This document shows, one piece after another, positions 1 through 10,520 of a stretch of DNA of 64,000 nt. The stretch spans positions 32,714,218 to 32,778,217 of the forward strand of contig CM066982.1 in assembly GCA_033977485.1 (NCBI GenBank), read 5' to 3'. The notes under the pieces are model-generated. The model searched no databases and had not been told where the DNA came from. It was given only the letters and a program-made list of their open reading frames with translations. The position numbers and the translations under genes were made by a program. Each line of letters opens with the position of its first letter. The first letter of the stretch is position 1. The DNA is from Hydrangea macrophylla. Lineage: Eukaryota; Streptophyta; Magnoliopsida; Cornales; Hydrangeaceae.

Positions 1-161
1 AATCCAAAATCTGTTTTTCTTAATTAACTAAATTTAGGTTTTAAAAATTAAAGTGTGTAGTATTCAATCTCTGTGGGTTCGACCTTTACTTCCACAATAC
101 AAATCTTTTGAAAGTAAAGCACAAATAAGCATACTTTTATATCTTGATTCTGACAAGATCA
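1..161 (+). repeat. 3' end of the 5' LTR of the Athila-like element
   Basis: This segment matches 7195-7355 with only a few substitutions and ends in GATCA just before the primer binding site. The rest of the LTR lies upstream of the window. Confidence 0.88.
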
Positions 162-166
162 ATTTT

Positions 167-184
167 TGGCGCCGTTGCTGGGGA
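167..184 (+). other. Primer binding site (tRNA-Asp type)
   Basis: TGGCGCCGTTGCTGGGGA lies 5 bp after the LTR. It is complementary to the 3' end of plant tRNA-Asp with one mismatch (T at 179 where C is expected). A tRNA-Asp primer is usual for Athila-like elements. Confidence 0.82.
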
Positions 185-663
185 TTGCATTACCACCTTT
201 AGTTTTATAATCTTAGTTTAGTTAATTCGTAAATATTAGATTAGTTTTTTTCCTTTTCTTATTTTTTCGTTTTTGTTTTATGTTACTAACTTTTCTTTTA
301 TTTTTGTAATTTCTTAGGAACTCAAAATTCTAGCATTTCGAGTGGAGCAGCTATGCACATCAAAGAAGCTTACGCGGAAAAAAATAAATAAATAAAATTC
401 AAGTAAATTGCTTCCTTTGAACTTCCCATCAAATCACTGTAAGTCAGGGCGATGAGACGCAATTACTTGCATTAAGTTAGTTGTGGAGTGAGCACTTGCA
501 TTAGCTAGGAAACTCGGGTCGCTGGGCTTTGACGCGAATCACTGCATAAGGATAATTATATGCATCATAGTAGTACTGTGTGCTTGCGTGTTATTTTATT
601 TGCGTGATTGCTTTTTGTTTTTGTTGATCCAGTCGTTGTTTTAGTTTATTTTTCTTTTAGTTT

Positions 664-2006
664 ATGTTGGGTACATGTTCAAATAAACCAGAATTAAAAT
701 CTTTCGATCTTGAACTTGAACGTACCCTTAGAATTAGTATGTCTTCAACCCAAGCTCCGAGAGCTCAGTTGAAAATAGACGACGAGTTGACTCCAAAACC
801 ATCGTCATTGTTTCAGGCTGAAATTCAAAGCACTCGTAAACGTTTAAGAAAAACTCGAACTTTAACCATAGAACCTATTCCAATGGCCGACGGTAGAAAT
901 AACGAAAATAATGTAAACAATCATAATATACAGCCACCTCCTCCGCTTAATGATTATTTTATTCCTACGACTTACACGCCACAAACTGGTATCGAATTAC
1001 CGGAGGCGACGGCATCTCACTTTGAGATAAAGTCATCTACGATCTCGCTACTTCCTTCTTTCCATGGCCGTTTAAACGAAGATCCATATCAACACTTAGG
1101 TAATTTTCAAGATATTTGCTCTACGTTAAAAATCCAAAATTTCACTGATGATGAATTAAAACTACGCCTCTTCCCGTTTTCATTAAGAGACAAAGCTAAG
1201 TATTGGCTCCAATCTTTAGAGCCAAACACTATAAAAACATGGGAAGCATTACATACGGCATTTTTACAAAAGTTTTTCCCAATCACAAGAACAAATCAAA
1301 TAAGAAAATCGATAACAAATTTTGTGATGCAAGATGGGGAAACACTTTATGACACATGGGAGAAATTTAAAGAATTATTACGTTCCTGCCCACATCATCA
1401 TGTTCCTATGTGGCAGTTGGTACAGGTCTTTTATAAGGGACTTATTCCTTCTGTTCGGAATACCGTCGATGCCGTTTGTGCGGGTGCTTTCCTATACAAA
1501 AGCGCCGACGAGGCCTGAAAAATATTTAAACCTTGAGCGAGAATTCGATTCATCAGGCTGTGTCGGTACGTTCGGAGGGATACCTTCGACCTAAGCGAGA
1601 GGTAAAGTTCGAGTCAAGTCATTCAATTGAATTTCAAGAATTAAATAGAAAACTTGACCAACTTATGAGGATGGGAATTAGGCCCACTCCACCTTCTTCA
1701 GAAGTATGTTCATTATGTTCTGAACCGTCTCATAATATCTTTACATGTCCTTCTGCATCTCAATTTCCGGAATTCATGGAGCAACACATTAATTCTATTC
1801 AACAATATCCATGAAATAATTATAATTCGACTACTAATAATCCGGACGCGCCATGGAGAAACCATCCTAACTTCTCGTGGAATAATAATAATAATAATCC
1901 TAATGAGGCGACTAATTTTTCTAATGCATATCGACTCCAGTTTCAACCTAATCAATACCAACAACCGCCTCCTAATCCGAACCCTTCAAGGGGTAACGTT
2001 TTTTAG
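664..2006 (+). pseudogene. gag: Athila-type gag, broken
   Basis: The first open segment (664-1518, 284 codons) has the retrotransposon gag fold signature: FHGRLNEDP, then RLFPFSL, DKAKYWLQSL, FLQKFFP and CPHHH. It stops at 1516-1518. Homology continues in another frame from about 1533, with a zinc knuckle CSLCSEPSHNIFTC (CX2CX4HX4C) at about 1707-1750. Stops follow at 1812-1814 and 2004-2006. One frameshift and several stops mean no full-length product. The intact protein would form the particle and bind the RNA. An Asn- and Pro-rich stretch (about 1815-2000) separates the knuckle from the protease region. Confidence 0.78.
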
Positions 2007-2012
2007 GAAAAG

Positions 2013-3341
2013 GTGTTGGCGTCCCTTAATAAAATCAAAACACAAGTACAGGCACAAGCACAAATAGTGCACTCTCACACACAATCAATTGTGAAGCTTG
2101 AATCCCAAATGGGACAACTAGCTACTATAGTGAGTCGTAGAAATGAGGGGACATTGCCTAGTCAAACAATTCAAAACCCTAAGGGACAATATGAGGTTAA
2201 GGGGTCGAATGAGCAAGTAAACGTCGTCTCAACTAGGTTGACTACACAAGAGGAAGAGGTGATAGAAATTCCGAATGAGAATGTGATAGATATGAACATC
2301 AACTCTAATACGAAGAAGGGTGAAGACGTGAGCCAAAATAAGAAAGAAAAAGAAACGGCCCTGACTAATCATATACCGAAATTGCCCTTTCCACCTAACG
2401 TTGATAAACCATTAAATTTTCCAAAGAAAAGGTCAAAAGCTGAAGATATACTCGAGGTATTTAAACAAGTTAAAATCAATATTCCATTCATCGATGCTAT
2501 TAAACAAATTCACGCTTACGCTAAATGTCTTAAAGACCTATGCACTAAAAAACGTAAATTCCGTAGTCATTCTCCGAAAAAGGTCTTTCTCACAGAAAAA
2601 GTAAGTTCTATTTTTCAACACTCACCTCCAAAGTATAAGGATCCTGGTATGCCAACTATTTCATGTGTCATAGGTGACACTGTCATCTATAGGGCTCTCC
2701 TTGACTTAGGTGCGAGTGTTAATCTCTTACCTTATCACGTCTATAAACAACTAGGACTAAGTGAACTTAAGCCTACGGCCGCTACCATACAATTAGCAGA
2801 TCGTTCTATTAAAATCCCTAGAGGAATCGTCGAGGACGTCTTAGTAAAAGTTGATAAATGTTATTATCCTGTTGATTTTATGGTTCTTGACACTGAACCC
2901 GTACTAGATGCTAGGAAGCACACTCCTGTCATTCTAGGTCGTCCGTTTTTAGCAACCGCTAACGCGCGTGTTAACTGTAGGACGGGGGTAATGAAGGTGT
3001 CATTTGGGAACATGAACTTGAAATTAAATGTTTTTAATGCTATGGATCAACCTCCTAAAGACGACGATTACCTATGTGAGGCGGAATGTGAGGTAAGAAG
3101 GAATATTGAGCCTAATGAAAAACTGAATATGGGTGAGGAAAATAATATAATTTGTAATGAGCGGATGAATCCTGACAACCAAGACCCGAATGATGAATTT
3201 ACTCGAAAGGTAAGAAATCGATTTAAACATAATCTGGGAGAACCGTCGGTCGAATTAATTCAAAGCGACGTTATTTCTGCTTATCACCGGGCTCTTTCTG
3301 ATATCCTAAAGGGTACAAACTCTGATTCACGGCCTCCTTGA
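2013..3341 (+). CDS. Gag C-terminal part plus retroviral-type aspartic protease (element-encoded)
   Basis: This open segment of about 442 codons is in the same frame as the preceding zinc-knuckle segment. An N-terminal coiled-coil-prone stretch (VHSHTQSIVKLESQMGQLA) is followed by a Lys/Glu-rich linker. The protease domain starts near codon 220 with ALLDLGASVNLLPYHVY and continues with QLADRSIKIPRGIVEDVLVK and VILGRPFLATANA. The catalytic motif reads DLGA instead of the retroviral D-T/S-G, which I recall as usual for Athila proteases. Nothing after codon 442 resembles RT. The first codons lack a clear ATG, so this part was probably made as a gag fusion. Confidence 0.75.
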   Translation: MLASLNKIKTQVQAQAQIVHSHTQSIVKLESQMGQLATIVSRRNEGTLPSQTIQNPKGQYEVKGSNEQVNVVSTRLTTQEEEVIEIPNENVIDMNINSNTKKGEDVSQNKKEKETALTNHIPKLPFPPNVDKPLNFPKKRSKAEDILEVFKQVKINIPFIDAIKQIHAYAKCLKDLCTKKRKFRSHSPKKVFLTEKVSSIFQHSPPKYKDPGMPTISCVIGDTVIYRALLDLGASVNLLPYHVYKQLGLSELKPTAATIQLADRSIKIPRGIVEDVLVKVDKCYYPVDFMVLDTEPVLDARKHTPVILGRPFLATANARVNCRTGVMKVSFGNMNLKLNVFNAMDQPPKDDDYLCEAECEVRRNIEPNEKLNMGEENNIICNERMNPDNQDPNDEFTRKVRNRFKHNLGEPSVELIQSDVISAYHRALSDILKGTNSDSRPP

Positions 3342-3387
3342 ATCTTGAGCTAGAACGGTCTAGCTAAAGACGTAAAAGATAGCGCTT

Positions 3388-3405
3388 CTTGGGAGGCAAC
3401 CCAAG
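3388..3405 (+). other. Stem-loop CTTGGG-aggcaa-CCCAAG downstream of the protease ORF
   Basis: A perfect 6-bp stem with a 6-nt loop lies 47 bp after the protease stop, within a GGGAGGCAACCCAAG context. From memory this motif recurs in many plant gypsy elements. Its role here (packaging, RNA stability) is not known. Confidence 0.5.
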
Positions 3406-3552
3406 CTTTAGTTCGTCAGTTTCTTTTTTTTTTTAGTATTTTTGGGGTTATTTTGAGTCTGTTTTTGAGTTTTCTGAATAGGTTTGGGGGTTGGAGTAAA
3501 ATTATTTTGCACTTATTTACATTAAAATAAAGAAAAAGAGGAAAAGACCAAA

Positions 3553-3848
3553 GTCGCGCGCGCGACCCGCTCGCGCGACCCGCTCGCGCGACCGACCCGC
3601 TCGCTCGACATGTCACTCGCGCTCCCCGCTTGCGCAAGATTCTCTCATAGACAAAATTTTTTAAGTTTTTTTTATATATATAGCCTCAGTATCTATTCGT
3701 GCCAGAATTCGCGTGTGCGAGGGGTTCGCTCGCGCGATTCTGGTACTTAGAAATTTTTTTTAAATAAAATAATAACATGCCTCAGGTTTACCTCGCGGAG
3801 GAATTCACACGAGCGAGGGTCGCTCGCGCAGTCCGCTCGCGCGAGGTG
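3553..3848 (+). repeat. Clusters of GC-rich words (CGCTCGCGCGA type) inside the Athila-like element
   Basis: CGCGCGCGACCCGCTCGCGCG-like words occur at 3553-3636, 3708-3739 and 3790-3848 in otherwise A/T-rich DNA. The core CCGCTCGCGCGA is the reverse complement of TCGCGCGAGCGG, found in the LTRs of the unrelated chromovirus at 36159 and 44711. A TATATATATAG stretch lies between the first two clusters. Confidence 0.8.
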
Positions 3849-4294
3849 AGGATTTCTCAATTTTTCTTTTTGTTCTTTGACCTGCTACTTCCCCAATCTA
3901 TCTAGTTGTTTTTCATTTCTGTTTGTTCTTTTCAGTTCTTTTCGTTTAAGTTTATCTTTGTTTCCATAGTTCTAGTTTTATTTTTCTTTATTTCCTTTAC
4001 GTTCTTTTAATTATAGTTTAGTTTCTATTGTTTACAAAAAAAAAAATAAATAAATAAATAACGAAATAAAAAAGACAAAACATATGTAGGTTTTCTTATT
4101 CTTTTGTTAGTTTAGTTTTCTTTTGTTAAGTATTAACAGGTGAAATAGTGCTCCGTTTGGAGTAATTAAACTTTGATTCCATATTATTATACGTTCACCT
4201 GTTTGTGAGTGCCGAGATCGAGGTATTATCGTTCCTTTCTTACCTACTCTCCTTTCTTTTATTTTATTGTTTCATTGGGGCCAATGAAAGGTTT

Positions 4295-4306
4295 AGGTTT
4301 GGGGGT
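4295..4306 (+). other. Second polypurine-tract-like sequence
   Basis: AGGTTTGGGGGT is identical to the tract directly before the 3' LTR (6037-6048) but lies 1.75 kb upstream. It could be a second plus-strand primer site or an old duplication. Confidence 0.45.
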
Positions 4307-6036
4307 ATGCATTCACATTATTATTATTATACTAAATTTTTCAAAAAAAATTCTATACTTGTGCTTAAATAAACGATGATTACCGACATTTTTGCAATAT
4401 AAATTCGATACTTCTTGTTATGTAACTATGATTGTTATAGAATGGTAAACATGAGAATATGTGATTAAACATTTGTTGAAGTCATGATATGACGTTTTAG
4501 GTCATGTATCGTTCGAATCGTAGTTTTATATCATAGTTTTGCACACAAACCTATGCACTGCACGTAGTCGCTTGAATACATGTCTGATGTGAACTATAAT
4601 ATGATTCGGATTTCTAGATAACACAAGGTGGAGACTAAATCCAGTGAGCTTTTGAGCCTATCTTTTCTGTTTTGAGGGTTATAAATACACATTGTGTGTT
4701 GTCGAATTTCATTGAAATAGCGCATCTACTTGTTGTTTAGTCTCATTATTCTTATTTTGGTTGATAGTGAAGTTAAAATATTTGTTACCATGCTAAATAA
4801 TCTTCCATTGTAAACGTTGAAGAACTACATCACCCTAGGAAGTGATCTTAGGCCCTTCTTTGTTTATTACCAACCGATAAATGAAGAAAATTTACTTAGT
4901 TTGCCCTTTTGAGCCGTAAAATGCCTTTTTCTTTAATTACCATTATCCTGTTTTTGCTCCAACTTGACCAACTTGGAGTTCACCACTGAAAGATTCGTCA
5001 CCTTTTAGTGTTGATAAGGCGATGTGTTGATTGGGAAGAAGAAGATAAAATGCTATTGGGGTAGTTACTTAGAAATCAATGAATAATCATCCGACAAGCA
5101 AGAAAAAAAGAGGAAAAGATTGAAGGGATTGAAAAAAAAAGGAAAGAAATTAAAAAAGAAATTAAAAAAGAAATATGAAAAAGAAGAGAATGAAAAAAAG
5201 ATGAAAGTTGGTAGAAGAGATGAATGAAAGAAATTGAACATGCCTTACAATGCCATTCTGAAAACTACCTAATGAATCCTTTCTATCCTTTTTCATTGCC
5301 CGAGCCACATTACAACCTTTGAAAAGTCCTATTTGATCCTAGGAAACATGGTTTGGATATATAAACGATGGGAGGGGGATTAAAACATGGTAATGACTTC
5401 TTGATTGTTGGCATCCTATCCATGAGACTACTGTTCTTTCGGGGCGTCTTTTTTGAGTCATATGTGAACGTTTCATATCTTGAAAATGTAATTCCTTTAC
5501 TCACATATTTTAGATAAATTACACATGTTTCTGAGTATTTCATTTTAGAGTATAATTGACATTGTGAGATTCGTAGTCGAAACATAGTTAAATGGTTATC
5601 CGACTTATATTCCAAGTTCATGACATGCGCGTCTTCATTTGACTACCACATCACACACGTGCAATTTTATGAGAAACTCTATTGATTTATACAATGCATG
5701 TGCTTGAGATTGTTTTTATGACGTAGGTGGATCTTTCATTATGTTTCTTTATGTTCGTTATTCTATTTCAAATCTTTGTTATATGATAAGGAGTATTGAA
5801 TATTATGTTTTTCGTTTTTAATAAAAGTTTTTAAATTGATAAGTTAATAAAGATGGTTGTGGGTGACTTGTTGATGAGAACCCTCACGAGACTTCACTCG
5901 TCCGACTAGGGACACCTAGGGGTTTAAAAGGCTTGTTGCATACGCTAAATGCAATCACGATCCATGCGAAAATGGAGTAGTATGTTATTAGAATTTTTAT
6001 TTTTATTTTAGTTTTGCTCGAGGACTAGCAAAATGT

Positions 6037-6048
6037 AGGTTTGGGGGT
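6037..6048 (+). other. Polypurine tract of the Athila-like element
   Basis: AGGTTTGGGGGT abuts the start of the 3' LTR (TGTGATCGG). It fits the role of plus-strand primer. Confidence 0.75.
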
Positions 6049-6226
6049 GTGATCGGGAGAGAACAAATCCTAATCATATGCCTTAACTTACGTTTGTTAG
6101 TACCTTTTTATCCTATTTTTGTATATTTTTACTTCCTTTTCTATTTTTTGACAGATTTTGGAAGAAATCAAGTAAACCAAGTTAAATGGGGTGAAAAAGC
6201 AGAGCAAAAGAAGCAAGAAAATCCAC

Positions 6227-6313
6227 ATCGCGCGCGCGACCCGCTCAAGCGAAGATCCCAAAATCACTCACGCGGTCCGCTCGCGCAAGGTCCCAGTATC
6301 GCGCTCGCGCGAC
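6227..6313 (+). repeat. GC-rich word cluster in the Athila-like LTR
   Basis: CGCGCGCGACCCGCTC, CACGCGGTCCGCTCGCGC and TATCGCGCTCGCGCGACC follow each other about 140-230 bp upstream of the TATA-like box. These are the same words as at 3553-3848 and in the chromovirus LTRs. Confidence 0.8.
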
Positions 6314-6454
6314 CTATGCAAAAATGGAACTTGCGTATTTCACTCTACTAATGATTCCTACGCGAACGAAACTGCCTAATTACGTCCAGATTGCAAAATA
6401 AAGCAGTTTTAGTACGTTTCGGGTTAGGAAAGCTTCCAAAACTTGTTGTAAAAT

Positions 6455-6463
6455 CTATATATA
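6455..6463 (+). promoter_or_regulatory. TATA-like box of the Athila-like LTR
   Basis: CTATATATA followed by CCC sits mid-LTR, in the position expected for a U3 promoter. No transcript data are available. Confidence 0.4.
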
Positions 6464-7355
6464 CCCTATTTTACTTCAATTTAGGGGTTTGCAATTATTA
6501 TAAACACAATATACAACCATACTTTCAGCCATTGAAGGAAGGAAAGCAAGGAGAAGAAGAAGAACAAGAACAAGAATTCCCATGGCCTCCTCCATCAACC
6601 TCTTGCCGTTCATCAATTCTATGGCCAACTAAACTCAAGAGCCAAGTAATAGGGTATATTTTATGTTTTTATTTTAGTTTTATTATGTATGAATGATAGT
6701 TACATGTTCCGAGGATTTTTATAAATAAATCATGCTTTTATTGATTAAATCGTTACTTTCAAAATCTATTATTGTCTTAGATCTATTTTGATGGTAGTGT
6801 GCTCAATGATCTATGCTTGCTGTGCTTGTTTAGATTATTTACATGTAATGGTGCTTAAATTGAATTGTGCTATCAAGTATCCGAATTATCCATGTCTAGA
6901 TTAGACGGATTATACCACAACCCTAGTTTAGTGTGGGATAATTAGTGCTAACCGAAGATGGATTATGTTGGTGCTTGAACTATAGTTATTTTCTTGACAG
7001 AGGAATTGGGCTTATAGCTACAACTCCCCATTATCATCCAACTTAATAAGTTAAAGTAATTCGTAAATACCCGTATTATGAAGCTAGTGGTGGATTTGCA
7101 ATCCTATGTTCCTTAAACTTATTATAAAAATAAATATTTAATTGCTTTCATAATTTAGATTTACTTTTATTGTTATTAGTTTAATTCAAATTAAATCCAA
7201 AATCTGTTTTTTCTTAATTAACTAAATTTAGATTTTAAAAATTAAAGTGTGTAGTATTTAATCTCTGTGGGTTCGACCTTTACTTCCACACTACAAATCT
7301 TTTGAAAGTAAAGCACAAATAAGCATACTTTTATATCTTGATTCTGACAAGATCA

Positions 7356-9249
7356 CAATGCATACAAAAAGTAGAAATCCTAAAAAAGTCTCTAATCACA
7401 TATATACACATAAGGTAAATCTTAATTCTAAGGTTCCGCGCATGAGATCGAAAAATCAATAAAATGAAGAAATTAAATAAGCTAATGAGGGGTTTGAGAA
7501 ATCATACCTTAAGAGCGCTACAAAACAAAGAGTTAGTTCATATGCTTTAAATAAGATATAATGTTGAATCTTAAATAACATTCCTAAACTTCTTACTTAA
7601 ATCTATCAAGTATGAAAGAATTGACATAATCATGGATTCCTTCCAATTAATTGAAAACACAACATCTCTATAGATATACAAGTCTCAACTAGGAGCCAAT
7701 ATAATGTCCATATAGAGGTGACATAGCCCCAACATGATCACAAGGAACTCATAATTAGGTTCAATCAAGTGCAATTTAATCTAAAAAAAATGAATCATAA
7801 TTACAAGTATCAAACCACATAGATGAATGCATATAGATATACAAACATGAACAAAATAAGCTATCAATTATTCATTGATTTGGATCATTTAGCCTCTATA
7901 TTTAAGTTTAATTGATCATTATTAAAACATAGTTTAAGCCTAGGTCATAAAAAAGTAATTTGGACCATTATTTACAAAGTTGGTCAAATCTGTCATAAAA
8001 TTTTGAAAATTACAGAGAGCAGACTAAACTTTGAAAAATAGGAAAAGCATAGATCTCATGGTTTAATCTTGATGATTTTTGGACACAAGGTGCCTCGGTG
8101 AGTCTAGTTTTTAACCCAAAAAGAAAAAGCAAAGATCAACGGTCCAATCTCTGGGAATAAGGTAATAACCAGACGTCACTTAGAGATTTACAAATCTCTG
8201 TCCAGAGGTTTTGTACGATTTTCTTCAAATAGTAAATAAATCAGAATCACTTTGATCTTTTTAGGAGATCTTATTAATACATTAAACTTCATATAAAAAT
8301 TATTTAGGGTAAAAAATGTTTGATTAAGATTCTGATTTATTTATTTGAGACTGATTTGCTGTTCTGAAACTCTCGACAGAATATGGTTGTCTCACAAAAC
8401 CTACGACCAAACCATGTTATTCATGAGATCCTACTAAAACAAAAATTGCAATGGTAGATCTTTGTGTTGTAAACACATTCCAAGTGGTCTCATTCAATTC
8501 CAATGGATCATGATTTAATTAAAAATCATTTTGTTACATTTATCAACCAAGCCATGGATATTGGCTTGTCCAAAACCTAACTCTCCTTCCCATTGAGGGT
8601 CATTGGAGATTAAGATATGACTAGCACTCATAAGTTTTCAAGGAATATAAAGGAGATTCCATGAAAACTCCAAGTTAGAGAACCCAAACCATGGTAGGGG
8701 TTTGGATTCATCTACTTGTTCTTAATAGAATGATGATCAACTTTAAATCTCATGTGAAGCATAAGCTTACATGAGACTAAAAGATCAAACTCATGAGATT
8801 CAAGTGAGATATGGAAGATCTCCAAGAGTCTTAAGAGAAAAGCATAAACAAGAAAAAGAAAAGAAGAATCAAAGAACTAGAAAGCTAGGACTTCCAAGTT
8901 TACTAATAAAACTCTAAACTTAATCAAGAAAAACTAAGAGATTTGAAGATTGGAGGCTTAAAAGAAAGAAAACACAACTAAGATTAGAGGAACACCTCCA
9001 AACTATTCTCAAACTTCTATATTTTGAAAGTCTTCCAAGCTCTTCACAATGTCCTTTTCAAAGAACTCACTCAAAGTTCTTCTCGCTACCCAAAATTCTT
9101 TTTGTTTTTCCCTTGAAATTCCCCAAGATTCCTTTCTCAATCCTCCCATCTCAAAAGTGTGTAGTAGTCCCTCCTTTTTCAATGAAGATATTGTTCCTTA
9201 TATAGGCAAATTTTTAAAGGGTATTTCAGTATTTTCAGGGGCAAAACCC
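7356..9249. other. A/T-rich stretch without a recognised gene
   Basis: No convincing coding region is seen on either strand. On the minus strand a TATATAAGG-like box occurs near 9195-9206. The composition and the next segment suggest an old LTR-type repeat, but no second copy in the window proves it. Confidence 0.4.
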
Positions 9250-9705
9250 TAATTTCAGACGCCCTTTTGAAGGTACAAAACGTACTATTGCAAAGCTAGC
9301 AGCCACAAAAACGCGGCACTCAACGGAGATAGAGGCGGCACTCAATAAGTACCGGAGTAGCACTCAATGAATGTCGCGGACAACTCCGCGGACTGCCGCC
9401 TTTTTTGGAATTCTGATTTTTGCGACATTTTATGCATTTTTGCGGTTATCAGTGAATGTCGTTACAGCACTTACTGACTGCCGTACGGCAATCAGAGAGT
9501 GCCGCACCGACAACCCGTGAATGCCGCAAAATGTTCCATGTGTCGTTTTCTTCTATTATTTTTTTTTTCTTTCTTTCTTTTTGTTTGAATCAGAGAACCT
9601 TCCGAAGAGCTAGGAATACTTCAAATCTTCTGGTCATTATCATCATCGGACTTGGAGGTGACACTCTCCTAAATTCGACGATTGGTCAAAATTGGGGTGT
9701 CTAAA
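9250..9705 (+). repeat. LTR-like fragment with repeated CGGCACTCA words
   Basis: The word GGCACTCAA/T appears at about 9315, 9333 and (as AGCACTCAA) 9358. Related GTGAATGTCG and GAGTGCCGC words follow up to about 9530. The end GGTCAAAATTGGGGTGTCTAA resembles the 3' end of some gypsy LTRs as I recall them. No matching copy, primer site or target duplication is visible, so this is tentative. Confidence 0.35.
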
Positions 9706-10520
9706 GTCGCAAAAATTACGATGATTAAGCTCAGTAAAATCGGAAGCAAAACATTAGACTCACCTTTACGACTATAAAATCTGGTCTCGGAATTGAAATT
9801 GCAAGTCGAACAGCGCACCAATTGTCGTCGAGAAGCTCCGGCAAACCCTCGTCTCTTTTTTCTCTCTCTAACCGACTAAAAGAATAATAAGGAGATAAGA
9901 ATCTCCACTTGATTCCCAGCACAAGTATATAACTTAGCATTTCTATTATGAAATCTACCCAATTTCTAATTATTTCTATTTAAACCCCCAACTAGTTTTA
10001 TAACCAACTATTTAGTCCTCCAAATTTAAGTGAGTATTTGTCTATGTCCCGTGTGGGTCCCATAAGTGGTCCCACATAATTCCATAAAGTTACTTATTAG
10101 TCTACTAATTATGTAACGTGTTCATTTCATTCTCACAAAGGATTTCGAAATGACCACATGAATGGTCTCTAATAGTAAAGAATATATTAGAACAACAAAA
10201 CATTTAAGCAATATTTAAGGGTGATTCCATAACTTTGTCCCATCACAATAGAACTTTCTCAATTCATGTCCCTATTTGGGACTACCACATTGGCCAACAC
10301 TAAGTTTCCAAACTAGATACCCATAATCAACTCATGAGCTAAAACCCATATAAGTATGTGTTGATAAACAACAATTAATTATGCTAATGCATGATAAATC
10401 ATGATTAACGATTAATCGCAAGAACGGATGTTACATCTTGATAAGACAAAATTCCAATGGTCACAAAGTGAAACAATGCTTGATTACATAGATGATTGAT
10501 CAACCAATGTGGTTTTACAA
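9706..10520. other. Region downstream of the oxidase gene
   Basis: This A/T-rich DNA has no supported gene. It should contain the 3' UTR and poly(A) site of the oxidase gene, transcribed leftwards. No other structure was seen. Confidence 0.5.

Larger units (their letters stand above)
3342..6036 (+). other. Non-coding internal region where pol would be expected
   Basis: No supported protein is present. The region holds the stem-loop, three clusters of GC-rich words, A/T-rich stretches, a purine-rich tract (5100-5230) and an extra copy of the polypurine-tract sequence at 4295. Short open frames on both strands look random. The smooth transition from protease to spacer gives no sign of a recent internal deletion. 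Confidence 0.6.
1..7355 (+). mobile_element. Athila-like Ty3/gypsy LTR retrotransposon carrying gag and protease only (left end outside the window)
   Basis: About 160 bp at the window start recur almost unchanged at 7195-7355, so the window opens inside the 5' LTR and the 3' LTR ends at 7355. Between them lie a primer binding site matching tRNA-Asp, a gag region, an aspartic protease, a 2.7-kb non-coding stretch and a polypurine tract. The gag resembles the Athila lineage. No reverse transcriptase, RNase H or integrase motif appears in any frame, so the copy would depend on enzymes from another element. The reading frame carries a frameshift and stops. The left target duplication lies outside the window; the right flank begins caatg. 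Confidence 0.85.
6048..7355 (+). repeat. 3' LTR of the Athila-like element
   Basis: The LTR runs from TGTGATC (or TGATC at 6050) to GATCA at 7355, about 1.3 kb. Its last 160 bp match the window start. It carries a GC-rich word cluster at 6227-6313 and a TATA-like CTATATATACCC at 6455-6466. The exact first base depends on which TG is used. Confidence 0.82.

Noticed and set aside
5310..5621. 103-codon minus-strand ORF in the Athila-like spacer
   Set aside because: No recognisable motif, composition as in its surroundings, and it lies in the non-coding part of the element.
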